Assembly (NCBI RefSeq): GCF_000626675.1
Contig: NZ_CP006842.1
Location: 992,001-1,056,000 of the forward strand
DNA: 64,000 nucleotides
Source of the DNA: Corynebacterium glyciniphilum AJ 3170
GTDB lineage: Bacteria > Actinomycetota > Actinomycetes > Mycobacteriales > Mycobacteriaceae
Direction of reading: 5' to 3'
Below the pieces are notes generated by a model that saw only the letters and a list, made by a program, of their open reading frames with translations, ran no database searches and was not told the DNA's origin. The stretch's first letter is position 1. Each line of letters begins with the position of its first letter. Below are positions 26,779-35,221 of this stretch, piece by piece. Made by a program: the position numbers and the translations under genes.

Positions 26779-29700
26779 GTGGGCACGATCGGCCCGAACG
26801 AATTGTCGATGATGCTGGGCCAGCAGTTCGGCCCCACACCGCAGCAGGCAGCCGTCATCGGAGCGGATCCAGGACCGACGCTTGTCGTCGCCGGTGCGGG
26901 TGCAGGAAAGACCGAGACGATGGCGGCACGCGTCGTCTGGCTCGTCGCCAACGGACTCGTCGCCCCGGAACAGGTTCTCGGGCTGACGTTCACGAGGAAA
27001 GCGGCGCGGGAACTGGGACAACGGATCCGCCGCCGGCTGCAGACACTGGCCGACTCGGGTTTTCTCGACACCCTCCCCGTGGACGATCCCCGCCATGAGG
27101 CGCTGCACAACATCATCCCCACGGTGTCCACCTACGACGCCTACGCCGGATCGGTCGTGCGCGAATACGGCCTTCTCCTGCCGATGGAGCCCGCCGGGCG
27201 CATCATCTCCGACACGGAACGGTGGATGATCGCCCGCGACGTCGTCAGCGACTGGCCGACCGGATTCACCACCTCCCGGTCACTGCCGTCGATCATTGAC
27301 GACATGCTGGACCTCTCCGACGAGATGGACAACCACCTCGTCGGTGCCGACCGGGTCGCCGAGGAATGTCGTGTCACCGCTGCGGAGATCGACGGACTGC
27401 CCGACCGGGACGGCAAGGCGCTCAAGGGCGTCGACACCACTCTGGAGGCGATCAACGGTGCCCTGACCTACCGTCAGGAACTGTTGGGCCTGGTCGCCGC
27501 CTACCGGGACACCCTCAGTGAACGTAACCTGATGACCTTTGGACAGCAGATGTCCAAGGCGGCCCAGCTCGTCCAGTCCCATGACCGTGTCGGAGAGGCG
27601 CAGCGCCGCCGTTTCCGGGTTGTGATGCTCGACGAGTACCAGGACACCGGCCACGCCCAACGGGTGCTGCTGCAGAACCTCTTCGGCAATGGCACTGATC
27701 CCGCACTCACCGTCACCGCTGTGGGCGACCCGATGCAGTCCATCTACGGTTTCCGCGGTGCGACCGCCGCCAACCTCGCCCATTTCCGCACTGATTTCCC
27801 GACCGCCACCGGTCCCGCACCGACACTCGAACTCACCACCTCCTGGCGTAATCCCGCGCGGGTCCTGGACCTGGCGAACACGGTGTCGCGGTGGTCGATG
27901 AACACCGACAGCCCTATGGTGTCGCCGCTGTCGGCGCGTCCCGGGGCCGGCACCGGGGAGGTGAAGCTCGGCTGGTTCGACACCCGTGAAGAGGAACTCG
28001 ACTGGCTCGCCGATGACCTGGCGGCCCGTTACCGGGAGCACCGGGAACAGAAGGCGGACGGTGGCGCACCGTTCTCCGCCGCTGTCCTGTTGCGGAAGAA
28101 CGCCGACGCTCAACCGATCCATGACCTGTTGCGTGCCAGGGGCGTTCCCGTCGACATGACGGCCGGGCCCGGGCTGCTCGACGTCCCCGAGGTCGCAGAC
28201 GTCTTCGCCACCCTCCGGGTCCTCGTCGACCCCGGTGACGACATTGCCGTACTCCGGCTGATTACCGGGGTGCGCTGGAACATCGGCGCGGCCGATGTAC
28301 TCGCTCTAGCCCGACGCGTCGACCAGCTCTCACGACGGGACGGCCGCGCGGTCAGTGGTGACGCCGCCGTATCCTCGGACGAGTCGACCGGGGCGAGCGG
28401 CTTCACCGCCTTGGTCACTGAGCAGGCCGGTGACTCCCCGGCGTTGGCGACCGTGCGCCGCAGACTCGCCGAGATCGACCGCGACAGTCACAGAGTGTCG
28501 GTCGGCCTGGCCGAGGCATTGGCTGACCTGCGCGGTATGGAGGACTTCGGGATGTCCACCGAGGGCGCCCGACGTCTCGGCGAACTCGGGCGGGAACTGC
28601 GGTTCCTACGGCGGCATTCCTTGGCGAAACCGCTCACGGACCTCGTCGCCGACATCGAGAACATGACCGGGGTCCGCACCGAAGTCCTGACCCGCTACCA
28701 CCGCAGTACCGACCGGTCGATCGGCACCAGTCACCTCGACAAGTTCGCCGAGGTCGTCCGGTCGTTCTCCGAACTCAGCGCATCGAGCCCTGCTGCCCTG
28801 GTCGACTATCTGCGCTCGGCCTCCGCCAGGGAGAAAGGGCTCGATCCCGGGGAAGTGGAGGTGCGGACCGACTGCGTCCAGCTGCTCACCGTGCACAAGG
28901 CCAAGGGGCTGGAGTGGGAGATCGTCGCCGTCCCCCACGCCACCCGGAAGACCTACGCCGACGCCGTCAAACGTCCCGGCGTGACGTCCTGGACGACCAA
29001 TGCACGGATCCTGCCGTCAGGGTTGCGCGGGGACGCCGCCACTGGTCCGGACGACGTCACCGGTGCACCGGTGCTCGATCTCAGCGATGTCGAGGACCGT
29101 AAGGGCGTGGTTGAGGCGCAGGACAGGTTCAAGGTCGAGCTCGGTGTGCACGGTGCGCAGGAGGACGACCGCCTGTTCTACGTCGCAGTCACCCGCAGCG
29201 AACAGACCCTCCTGGTCAGTGGGGCGGCGTTCAACAACGCCGACAAGAAGCCCGTGGACCCCTCGGTTGCGCTCACCCTTCTGCGCGACCGTGCCAGGGC
29301 CAGTCACCCGGAGTCCATCGTCACCTGGTCTGACCTGGGCATGGAATACTCCAAGACAGAGCTCCGGCGCCTGGAGAACGGCCCGCACCACCGGGAAGAC
29401 CAGGTGATGGTGCCGGACAACCCGGCCGCACGCAATGATCTCATCGCCGAGGTGCACCGTGACGCGCCTGCTGCGCCGACGGCGGTGTGGCCGCGTCCCG
29501 TCCTCACAGATCCGGAGCGGGAGGGGGCAGCGGCCGTGGCGGACGGCATCCGGAGGGTTCGGGCGGCGCGTGCAGGCATCGCCGCCGAGGAGCCGGGCCG
29601 ACGCGCCCCGGACGCAGGCACGCTTGCGGACCAGTGGGAGCAGGAGACCAGCGTGCTGATTGACGAGTACCGTGCCGGTGCTGTCCCCGAGGTCGTCGTT

Positions 29701-30351
29701 CCGCTGGGCACCCGTCTCACTGCGACCGAAGCGGTCTCATTGTCTCGCGACCGTGCCGAGTTCGCCCGACGCCGACGGCGTCCGGTGCCGATGGAGCCGC
29801 GCCCGTACACGAAGAGGGGTACCGCGTTCCACAACTGGGTCGAGAAGCAGTACGGCGTCGCGAGCCTCCTCGACGAGGACGAGCTGCCCGGCGCCGCAGA
29901 CGCGACCCTGACCGACCCTGCGCTGGACCATCTCAAGCAACGCTTCCTCGACAGCGAGTGGGCGCAGCGCACACCCGAGACCGTGGAAGGAGCCTACTCC
30001 GTCACCCTCGCCGGTCACGTGTTCGAGGGACGTATCGACGCTGTGTTCCGGGACGGGGACGGGTGGTTCGTCGTCGACTGGAAGACGGGACGCCGCCCCA
30101 GTGGTGCTGAACTCGCCTCCGCCGAGCTGCAACTGGCCGTCTACCGTCTGGCGTGGGCGAAAGTTCAGTCGGTCCGACTGGGACGTCCGGTGCCTCCGGA
30201 GTCGGTCCGGGCCGCCTTCCACTACGTGCTCGCCAATGAGACCTATGAACCGGGTACACTGCCGACATCAGCGCAACTGGCCGCACTGATCGGTCAGGAC
30301 CACGGCGACGGTGCAGAGGGTAGCGGAGACAGGGAGGGGCAGCAGTGGTGA
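26779..30351 (+). CDS. adnB: Helicase-nuclease subunit AdnB (lead motor)
   Basis: The 1190-residue second subunit of AdnAB. The SF1 motor has Walker A AGAGAGKT (about 39-46), motif Ia TFTRKAARELGQRI, motif II VMLDEYQDTGHAQ (about 282), motif III GDPMQSIYGFRGA, motif V LTVHKAKGLEWE and motif VI FYVAVTRSEQ. It is complete, unlike AdnA. The C-terminal nuclease has GRIDAV, VVDWKTG (about 1097-1103) and QLAVYRLAW. The GTG start abuts the adnA stop. The stop overlaps the start of the potassium-channel gene, so the three are one operon. Confidence 0.94.
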   Translation: MGTIGPNELSMMLGQQFGPTPQQAAVIGADPGPTLVVAGAGAGKTETMAARVVWLVANGLVAPEQVLGLTFTRKAARELGQRIRRRLQTLADSGFLDTLPVDDPRHEALHNIIPTVSTYDAYAGSVVREYGLLLPMEPAGRIISDTERWMIARDVVSDWPTGFTTSRSLPSIIDDMLDLSDEMDNHLVGADRVAEECRVTAAEIDGLPDRDGKALKGVDTTLEAINGALTYRQELLGLVAAYRDTLSERNLMTFGQQMSKAAQLVQSHDRVGEAQRRRFRVVMLDEYQDTGHAQRVLLQNLFGNGTDPALTVTAVGDPMQSIYGFRGATAANLAHFRTDFPTATGPAPTLELTTSWRNPARVLDLANTVSRWSMNTDSPMVSPLSARPGAGTGEVKLGWFDTREEELDWLADDLAARYREHREQKADGGAPFSAAVLLRKNADAQPIHDLLRARGVPVDMTAGPGLLDVPEVADVFATLRVLVDPGDDIAVLRLITGVRWNIGAADVLALARRVDQLSRRDGRAVSGDAAVSSDESTGASGFTALVTEQAGDSPALATVRRRLAEIDRDSHRVSVGLAEALADLRGMEDFGMSTEGARRLGELGRELRFLRRHSLAKPLTDLVADIENMTGVRTEVLTRYHRSTDRSIGTSHLDKFAEVVRSFSELSASSPAALVDYLRSASAREKGLDPGEVEVRTDCVQLLTVHKAKGLEWEIVAVPHATRKTYADAVKRPGVTSWTTNARILPSGLRGDAATGPDDVTGAPVLDLSDVEDRKGVVEAQDRFKVELGVHGAQEDDRLFYVAVTRSEQTLLVSGAAFNNADKKPVDPSVALTLLRDRARASHPESIVTWSDLGMEYSKTELRRLENGPHHREDQVMVPDNPAARNDLIAEVHRDAPAAPTAVWPRPVLTDPEREGAAAVADGIRRVRAARAGIAAEEPGRRAPDAGTLADQWEQETSVLIDEYRAGAVPEVVVPLGTRLTATEAVSLSRDRAEFARRRRRPVPMEPRPYTKRGTAFHNWVEKQYGVASLLDEDELPGAADATLTDPALDHLKQRFLDSEWAQRTPETVEGAYSVTLAGHVFEGRIDAVFRDGDGWFVVDWKTGRRPSGAELASAELQLAVYRLAWAKVQSVRLGRPVPPESVRAAFHYVLANETYEPGTLPTSAQLAALIGQDHGDGAEGSGDREGQQW

Positions 30352-31421
30352 ATGACAGGCTCAGAGACCGGTTCCGGTCCGACTCGGACATCGACGCCCT
30401 CCCACCACGGTCACTGATCAAGATCATCAACATCCCGGCCAGTGCGCCGGTCAGTCCGTGGTGGTTGATCAGTCGACGGATGATCTACGCCCTCGCTCTG
30501 ATCTTCGTCTCCTCGGCCGTGGTCTACATCGACCGGGACGGTTATACCGGCGTGGTCACCTTCCTCGACGCTGTCTACTATTCAGCGGTGTCCCTGTCCA
30601 CGACCGGCTACGGTGACATCACACCGGTCACCCAGTCTGCACGGCTGGTCAACATCCTCGTCATCACACCGATGCGGGTCATCTTCCTGATCCTCCTGGT
30701 CGGCACGACACTGTCGGTGCTGACCGAGGAATCCCGTAAGACCCTGCAGATCCGCCGTTGGAGAAGGCACATGCGCAATCACACCGTCGTCATCGGGTAC
30801 GGGACCAAAGGCCGGGCGGCGACGACCGCACTGCTCGCCGACGGCGTACCGTCCTCGCAGATCGTCGTCGTCGACTCTGACCCCGAGGCGCTCACCCACG
30901 CGTCCTCCCGGGGTCTGGTCACTGTCCAGGGGCAGGCCACGCGCTCGGACGTCCTGAAGCTGGCGGGTGTGACCCGCGCCAGGGCCGTGGTCGTGGCACC
31001 CAACCAGGACGATACGGCCGTGCTGATCACGCTGTCGGTGCGGGAGATCGCCGCCTCGGCGACGATCGTGGCCTCGGTCCGGGAGTCGGAGAACTCCCAC
31101 CTGCTGCGACAGTCGGGAGCGGACTCCGTTGTCGTCTCTTCCGAGACCGCCGGGCGCATGCTGGGACTGGCCACCGTCAGCCCGTCGGTGACCGGCATGA
31201 TGGAAGATCTGCTCAGTCCGGACGAAGGATTCTCTGTCGCTGAGCGGGTGGTCGGGGAGGACGAGGTGGGCGGCAACCCCCGCAATCTCGAGGACATCGT
31301 CCTCGGTGTGGTGCGGTCGGGCGTGCTCTACCGGGTCGATTCCTCGGAGGCAGAAACCGTGGAACCTGGCGACAGGCTGCTCTACATCCGCCGCATCACC
31401 GGTGGCCCCGACACCAACTGA
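30345..31421 (+). CDS. cglK: Potassium channel with RCK/TrkA-N domain, CglK-like
   Basis: A 358-residue channel of the two-helix type. TM1 is at about residues 47-63, the pore loop has the selectivity filter TTGYGD (about 85-90), and TM2 is at about 100-120 (ILVITPMRVIFLILLVG). A cytosolic TrkA-N domain (VVIGYGTKGRAATTALL, NAD-type fold) and TrkA-C domain follow. C. glutamicum CglK is needed for potassium uptake and pH homeostasis at low pH. AGGGAGGGG precedes two adjacent GTGs (30345 and 30348); the first has better spacing. It overlaps adnB. Confidence 0.9.
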   Translation: MVNDRLRDRFRSDSDIDALPPRSLIKIINIPASAPVSPWWLISRRMIYALALIFVSSAVVYIDRDGYTGVVTFLDAVYYSAVSLSTTGYGDITPVTQSARLVNILVITPMRVIFLILLVGTTLSVLTEESRKTLQIRRWRRHMRNHTVVIGYGTKGRAATTALLADGVPSSQIVVVDSDPEALTHASSRGLVTVQGQATRSDVLKLAGVTRARAVVVAPNQDDTAVLITLSVREIAASATIVASVRESENSHLLRQSGADSVVVSSETAGRMLGLATVSPSVTGMMEDLLSPDEGFSVAERVVGEDEVGGNPRNLEDIVLGVVRSGVLYRVDSSEAETVEPGDRLLYIRRITGGPDTN

Positions 31422-31450
31422 AACCAACTGACACCCACTGACACCCACTG
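31411..31450 (+). repeat. Four 10-bp tandem repeats across the channel stop codon
   Basis: The units ACACCAACTG, AAACCAACTG, ACACCCACTG and ACACCCACTG are contiguous. Each is followed by A and so makes a TGA (31419, 31429, 31439, 31449), rotating through the frames. The first is the functional stop. Confidence 0.95.
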
Positions 31451-31490
31451 ACCTGAACCACTTCACCCGACGGAGGCGAGAACACCAACC

Positions 31491-33626
31491 GTGTCAGGAC
31501 GACTCGACCAGCTCAACCTGGATGCACTGGACCCCGAACAGCTCCGGGCGGCTACCGCTCCCCGTGGTCCGGTGAGCATCATCGCTGGAGCCGGAACCGG
31601 CAAGACCCGGACGATTACCCACCGCATCGCCCACCTGGTGTCCGGGGGGTTCGTCAACCCCGACCACGTCCTGGCGGTGACCTTCACCAACCGGGCGGCG
31701 GCAGAACTGCGGGAGCGGCTCACCATGATGGGTGTGGCTCGGGTGCAGGCGAAGACGTTCCACGCGGCGGCGATGCACCAGTTGCGCTACTTCTGGCCCA
31801 AGGTCATGGGCGACACACCCTGGGAACTACTGGATTCCAAGTTCCCACTGGTCGCCAGGATCACCCGCGCCGTCGGGCTTGAACCCGACCGTACGCTGCT
31901 GGCCGACCTGCTCGGTGAGATCGAGTGGTCCAAGGCGTCGCTGATCGCGCCGACGTCCTACCCGTCACATATCGGCCCGGACCGCCGGGACTGCCCGGTC
32001 GAGCCCGAGAAGTTCGTGAAGATCTTCGAGGGGTACGAGCAGGCCAAGGCCACGCCGGACCGGGTGCTGCTCGATTTCGATGATCTCCTGCAGTCCATGG
32101 CAGGTCTGCTCGAGTCGGAGGTCGGTGTCGCCGATGAGTTCCGGGAGCGTTACCGCACGTTCGTCGTCGACGAGTACCAGGACGTGACGCCCCTGCAACA
32201 GCGGCTGTTGGACGCCTGGCTCGGTGACCGGGACGATCTCACGGTCGTTGGCGACGCTAACCAGACGATCTACTCCTTCAACGGTGCGACCCCGGACCAC
32301 CTGCTGAGGTTCTCCACGAGGTTCCCTGACTCCACCACGGTCCGCCTGCACCGCGACTACCGTTCCACGCCGCAGGTCGTCGATCTGGCGAACCGGGTCA
32401 TCGGTCAGGCCAAGGGCCGGGCGGCAGGCACCCGCCTGGTCCTGGAGGGACAGCGACCACCAGGCCCGGATCCCGAGTTCTCCGAGTACCCGGACGAGAC
32501 CGTCGAGGCCGACGACGTGGCCCGTCGCATTGCTGAGCTCATCAAGCAGGGGGTGCCTGCTGCGGAGATCGCGGTGCTCTACCGCATCAACGCCCAGTCG
32601 GCGGCCTTCGAGTATGCTCTCGACCAGGCGGGTATCGCCTACCAGGTCAAGGGGGGCGACGGCTTCTTTCAGCGCGCTGAGATCCGACAGGCGGTGCAGG
32701 CGCTCGGTCAGGCGGCACGAAAGGTGCAGGCACGTGCCCAGGATGGATCGCAGGACCAGTCCACGGGGAACCTTGTCGACCAGGTCCGGGCCGTCCTGCT
32801 GCCCGTCGGCCTGACCCCGGCCGAGCCCGAGGGTGCCCAGGAACGTCAGCGGTGGCAGTCGTTGAGTGCTCTGGCGGATCTGGCCGGTGAACTGACGGCC
32901 ACCACACCGGGGCTCGACCTTCCGGGGCTGATGGGGCTGCTCAAGGAACGCGCCCAGGCGAAGAATCCACCCCGGATGCAGGGCGTGACCCTGGCCAGTA
33001 TCCACGCGGCGAAGGGGCTCGAATGGGACGCGGTGTTCCTTGTGGGCCTCGTCGACGGGACGCTTCCCATCCGGCACGCACTCAAGGGCTCGCATTCAGA
33101 GGATGCGATCGAGGAAGAACGCCGGCTCCTCTATGTCGGGGTCACCCGTGCCCGGGAACATCTTCACCTGTCGTGGTCACAGGCCCGGCAGCCTGGCGGC
33201 AAGGCGACCCGGCGCCGGACACGTTTCCTCGACGGCATGGTCCCCTGGGAGGCAGAACGTGCTGCGGAACAGAAGGCCCGGCAGTCGACCGCGGGTCAGA
33301 AAGGCTCGAAGTCGAAGCCACGGGATTCCTGTGACACCTGTGGGGCTCGCCTGACCACCCCGGAACAGCGCATCCTCGGGCTGTGTGACGCCCACGCCGG
33401 GGACATCGACCAGGTTCTGGTCACCGAGCTGCGTAGTTGGCGTAGCACCATGGCGAAGTCGCGTGACGTCCCCGCCTATGTCGTGATGAGTGACGCGACG
33501 TTGCGTGCGGTCTGCCACCGGGCACCGACCACGGCGCAGGAGCTCGTCCAGGTGCCGGGGATCGGTCCGATGAAGGTCGAGCAGTTCGGGGAGGACATCC
33601 TCGGCATCATCCGTAACTTCCGCTGA
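31491..33626 (+). CDS. uvrD2: ATP-dependent DNA helicase UvrD2
   Basis: A 711-residue SF1A helicase. Walker A is AGAGTGKT (about 33-40), motif II VVDEYQDV (about 225), then GDANQTIYSFNGA, the motif V region LASIHAAKGLEWD and the motif VI segment LLYVGVTRARE. A cysteine cluster (CDTCGARLTT then GLCDAHAG) and a C-terminal HRDC domain (about 640-711) are the signatures of actinobacterial UvrD2; the last of the four cysteines of the mycobacterial motif is replaced here by His. It starts with GTG and has GGAGG 14 bases upstream. It lies 69 bases after the channel gene, where M. tuberculosis has nudC. Confidence 0.93.
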   Translation: MSGRLDQLNLDALDPEQLRAATAPRGPVSIIAGAGTGKTRTITHRIAHLVSGGFVNPDHVLAVTFTNRAAAELRERLTMMGVARVQAKTFHAAAMHQLRYFWPKVMGDTPWELLDSKFPLVARITRAVGLEPDRTLLADLLGEIEWSKASLIAPTSYPSHIGPDRRDCPVEPEKFVKIFEGYEQAKATPDRVLLDFDDLLQSMAGLLESEVGVADEFRERYRTFVVDEYQDVTPLQQRLLDAWLGDRDDLTVVGDANQTIYSFNGATPDHLLRFSTRFPDSTTVRLHRDYRSTPQVVDLANRVIGQAKGRAAGTRLVLEGQRPPGPDPEFSEYPDETVEADDVARRIAELIKQGVPAAEIAVLYRINAQSAAFEYALDQAGIAYQVKGGDGFFQRAEIRQAVQALGQAARKVQARAQDGSQDQSTGNLVDQVRAVLLPVGLTPAEPEGAQERQRWQSLSALADLAGELTATTPGLDLPGLMGLLKERAQAKNPPRMQGVTLASIHAAKGLEWDAVFLVGLVDGTLPIRHALKGSHSEDAIEEERRLLYVGVTRAREHLHLSWSQARQPGGKATRRRTRFLDGMVPWEAERAAEQKARQSTAGQKGSKSKPRDSCDTCGARLTTPEQRILGLCDAHAGDIDQVLVTELRSWRSTMAKSRDVPAYVVMSDATLRAVCHRAPTTAQELVQVPGIGPMKVEQFGEDILGIIRNFR

Positions 33627-33664
33627 GCTGAGTCAGAACAGGTGTGCACAGGCCGGCCCCGAAT

Positions 33665-34531
33665 TCACCGCGCAGGAGCCGCCTGGCACGACGGACATCC
33701 GGGGAGACGCAACGGAAGGGTCCTCGACGTGGTCAGATCCACCGGATCGAGGAACCGTCGCGTGCCCAGTCCCTCCGGTGTCCAGTCTGACAGTGACATC
33801 CCGGGCCCCAGCGCATCCCGGACGACGTCGGCGACGACGGCCGACGCGACCTCGGTCATCCCTGACCCCGGGCGACCGACGCTGCCGGGGGACTGGGCGC
33901 GGATGAGCCGCCAGTCAGGGTCTTCCCCCAGGAGCTGGGTGTCCAGGCACGTCAGACACGGTGTGTCTCCCGGACGAACCAGCGGACCGACCACCACGTT
34001 GCCGTCGACCACACCACAGGGCAGGTGTGGTACTCCCTGGACCATGAGCCGATGGGTGACGTCCTGCGGCGGGAACAACTGTCCGGCGAGAACCACCAGG
34101 GACGAGGGCCCCAACCGTCCGAAGGCCGGAGCCCCGGGGGTGACTGCGGCGGCGGTGACGCCGCGGCGCATCAGGTCCTGCAGGACGGTGGAGGCCATGG
34201 CGGCTGGGCCGGTGACATGGACTGTCGTGCCGGTGGCGGGGACAGGCCGGAGGAGACCGGCGGTCCTCAGGTCATCAACGACGCCGGCGGCGTGCTCGGC
34301 GGTGAAGCCACAGTACCCGAGCCGCGTCACCAGCTCGCCCGCCGCGACAGGTCGCATCGTCTCCCGGAGGACGAGCATGACCTGGTTGGCTGAGACCCCG
34401 GTCGGCATCGTGAGGACCAGAGAGTGTCCCGGCAACGTCCCGAACTGGAGGTGGTGTGGGGAGCGCAGGATCAGCGAGGTGGCGTCCCTCAGTATCACCA
34501 TGTTGTCGCCCCCGACAACGGTCGATGTCAT
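33665..34531 (-). CDS. E1-like TOMM-partner type protein (Rv3196 family)
   Basis: A 288-residue protein related to the E1-like/cyclodehydratase partner proteins of RiPP pathways. It has an N-terminal winged-helix-like half (LVTRLGYCGFTAEHAAGVVDDLRTAGLL), a Rossmann-like half, and two CxxC pairs (CLTC near 206-209 and CPSC near the C-terminus) that should bind zinc. No precursor peptide, YcaO or dehydrogenase gene is in the window. Mycobacteria have an equivalent beside uvrD2. The function is unknown. GGGGGAT is 5 bases before the ATG. Confidence 0.75.
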   Translation of the reverse strand: MTSTVVGGDNMVILRDATSLILRSPHHLQFGTLPGHSLVLTMPTGVSANQVMLVLRETMRPVAAGELVTRLGYCGFTAEHAAGVVDDLRTAGLLRPVPATGTTVHVTGPAAMASTVLQDLMRRGVTAAAVTPGAPAFGRLGPSSLVVLAGQLFPPQDVTHRLMVQGVPHLPCGVVDGNVVVGPLVRPGDTPCLTCLDTQLLGEDPDWRLIRAQSPGSVGRPGSGMTEVASAVVADVVRDALGPGMSLSDWTPEGLGTRRFLDPVDLTTSRTLPLRLPGCPSCQAAPAR

Positions 34532-34568
34532 GTAAAATCCCCCTGACTGGCACACAAGCTCTCGACAC

Positions 34569-34599
34569 GCACAGTGTAGCCTGCGCTCCGCCACTGTGC
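34569..34599. promoter_or_regulatory. Inverted repeat in the divergent promoter region
   Basis: GCACAGTG and CACTGTGC form an 8-15-8 inverted repeat midway between the E1-like gene and the DUF45 gene. It is a plausible dyad for a regulator shared by both. Confidence 0.45.
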
Positions 34600-34630
34600 A
34601 GCGGGTCGACGAGACCACGGAAGGTGACAC

Positions 34631-35215
34631 ATGGCAGGACGGCGACGTACCCCCACAAGGGCTCAACTCGAGGTCGTCGATGATTTCGCCCCGGATGTCG
34701 AGATCCGGTTGTCCGCCCGTCGCGAGCGCACCATCGCCGGGAGGATGGAGCGGGGGAGAGTGATCGTGCTCGCCCCGATGTCCATGGATGCGACGAATCT
34801 GCGCCGTAGCACCTCTGACCTGGTCGAACGGGTGAGGCGGCGTAACAGTGCTGCGGCGGGCCAGGCATCCGACGATGACCTGATGCTGCGTGCGGCGGAA
34901 CTCAACGACAAGTACCTGGAAGGACGTGCAGAGTTCCGGAGCGTGCGCTGGGTGGGGAACATGACACGGCGATGGGCCAGCTGTTCGGTCGACTCCGGCC
35001 GGATACGGGTCTCTGACCGGCTGAAGGAGGTTCCCGGCTATGTCCTTGACTCAGTGATCATCCATGAGCTGGTGCATACCTGGATTCCGGACCACGGACC
35101 TGATTTTCACGCGTGGGCGGCGAAAGCCCCACAGGCGGAACGCGCTGCGGGGTACCTGGAAGCCTATGGACGGTGGGGCGTCGGACGGGACGACGACTCC
35201 GGTGACGTGGACTGA
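34631..35215 (+). CDS. YgjP/WrpA-type M48-like metallopeptidase (DUF45)
   Basis: A 194-residue DUF45/SprT-like protein. The zinc site is IIHELVHTWIPDHGPDFH (about residues 137-154), a HExxH followed by the family's HGPxF segment. NMTRRWASCSVDSGRIRVSDRL is the conserved substrate-side strand. GGAAGG lies 6 bases before the ATG. The molecular substrate of this family is not settled. The gene ends a few bases from the convergent metalloprotease gene. Confidence 0.88.
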   Translation: MAGRRRTPTRAQLEVVDDFAPDVEIRLSARRERTIAGRMERGRVIVLAPMSMDATNLRRSTSDLVERVRRRNSAAAGQASDDDLMLRAAELNDKYLEGRAEFRSVRWVGNMTRRWASCSVDSGRIRVSDRLKEVPGYVLDSVIIHELVHTWIPDHGPDFHAWAAKAPQAERAAGYLEAYGRWGVGRDDDSGDVD

Positions 35216-35221
35216 CTACGA

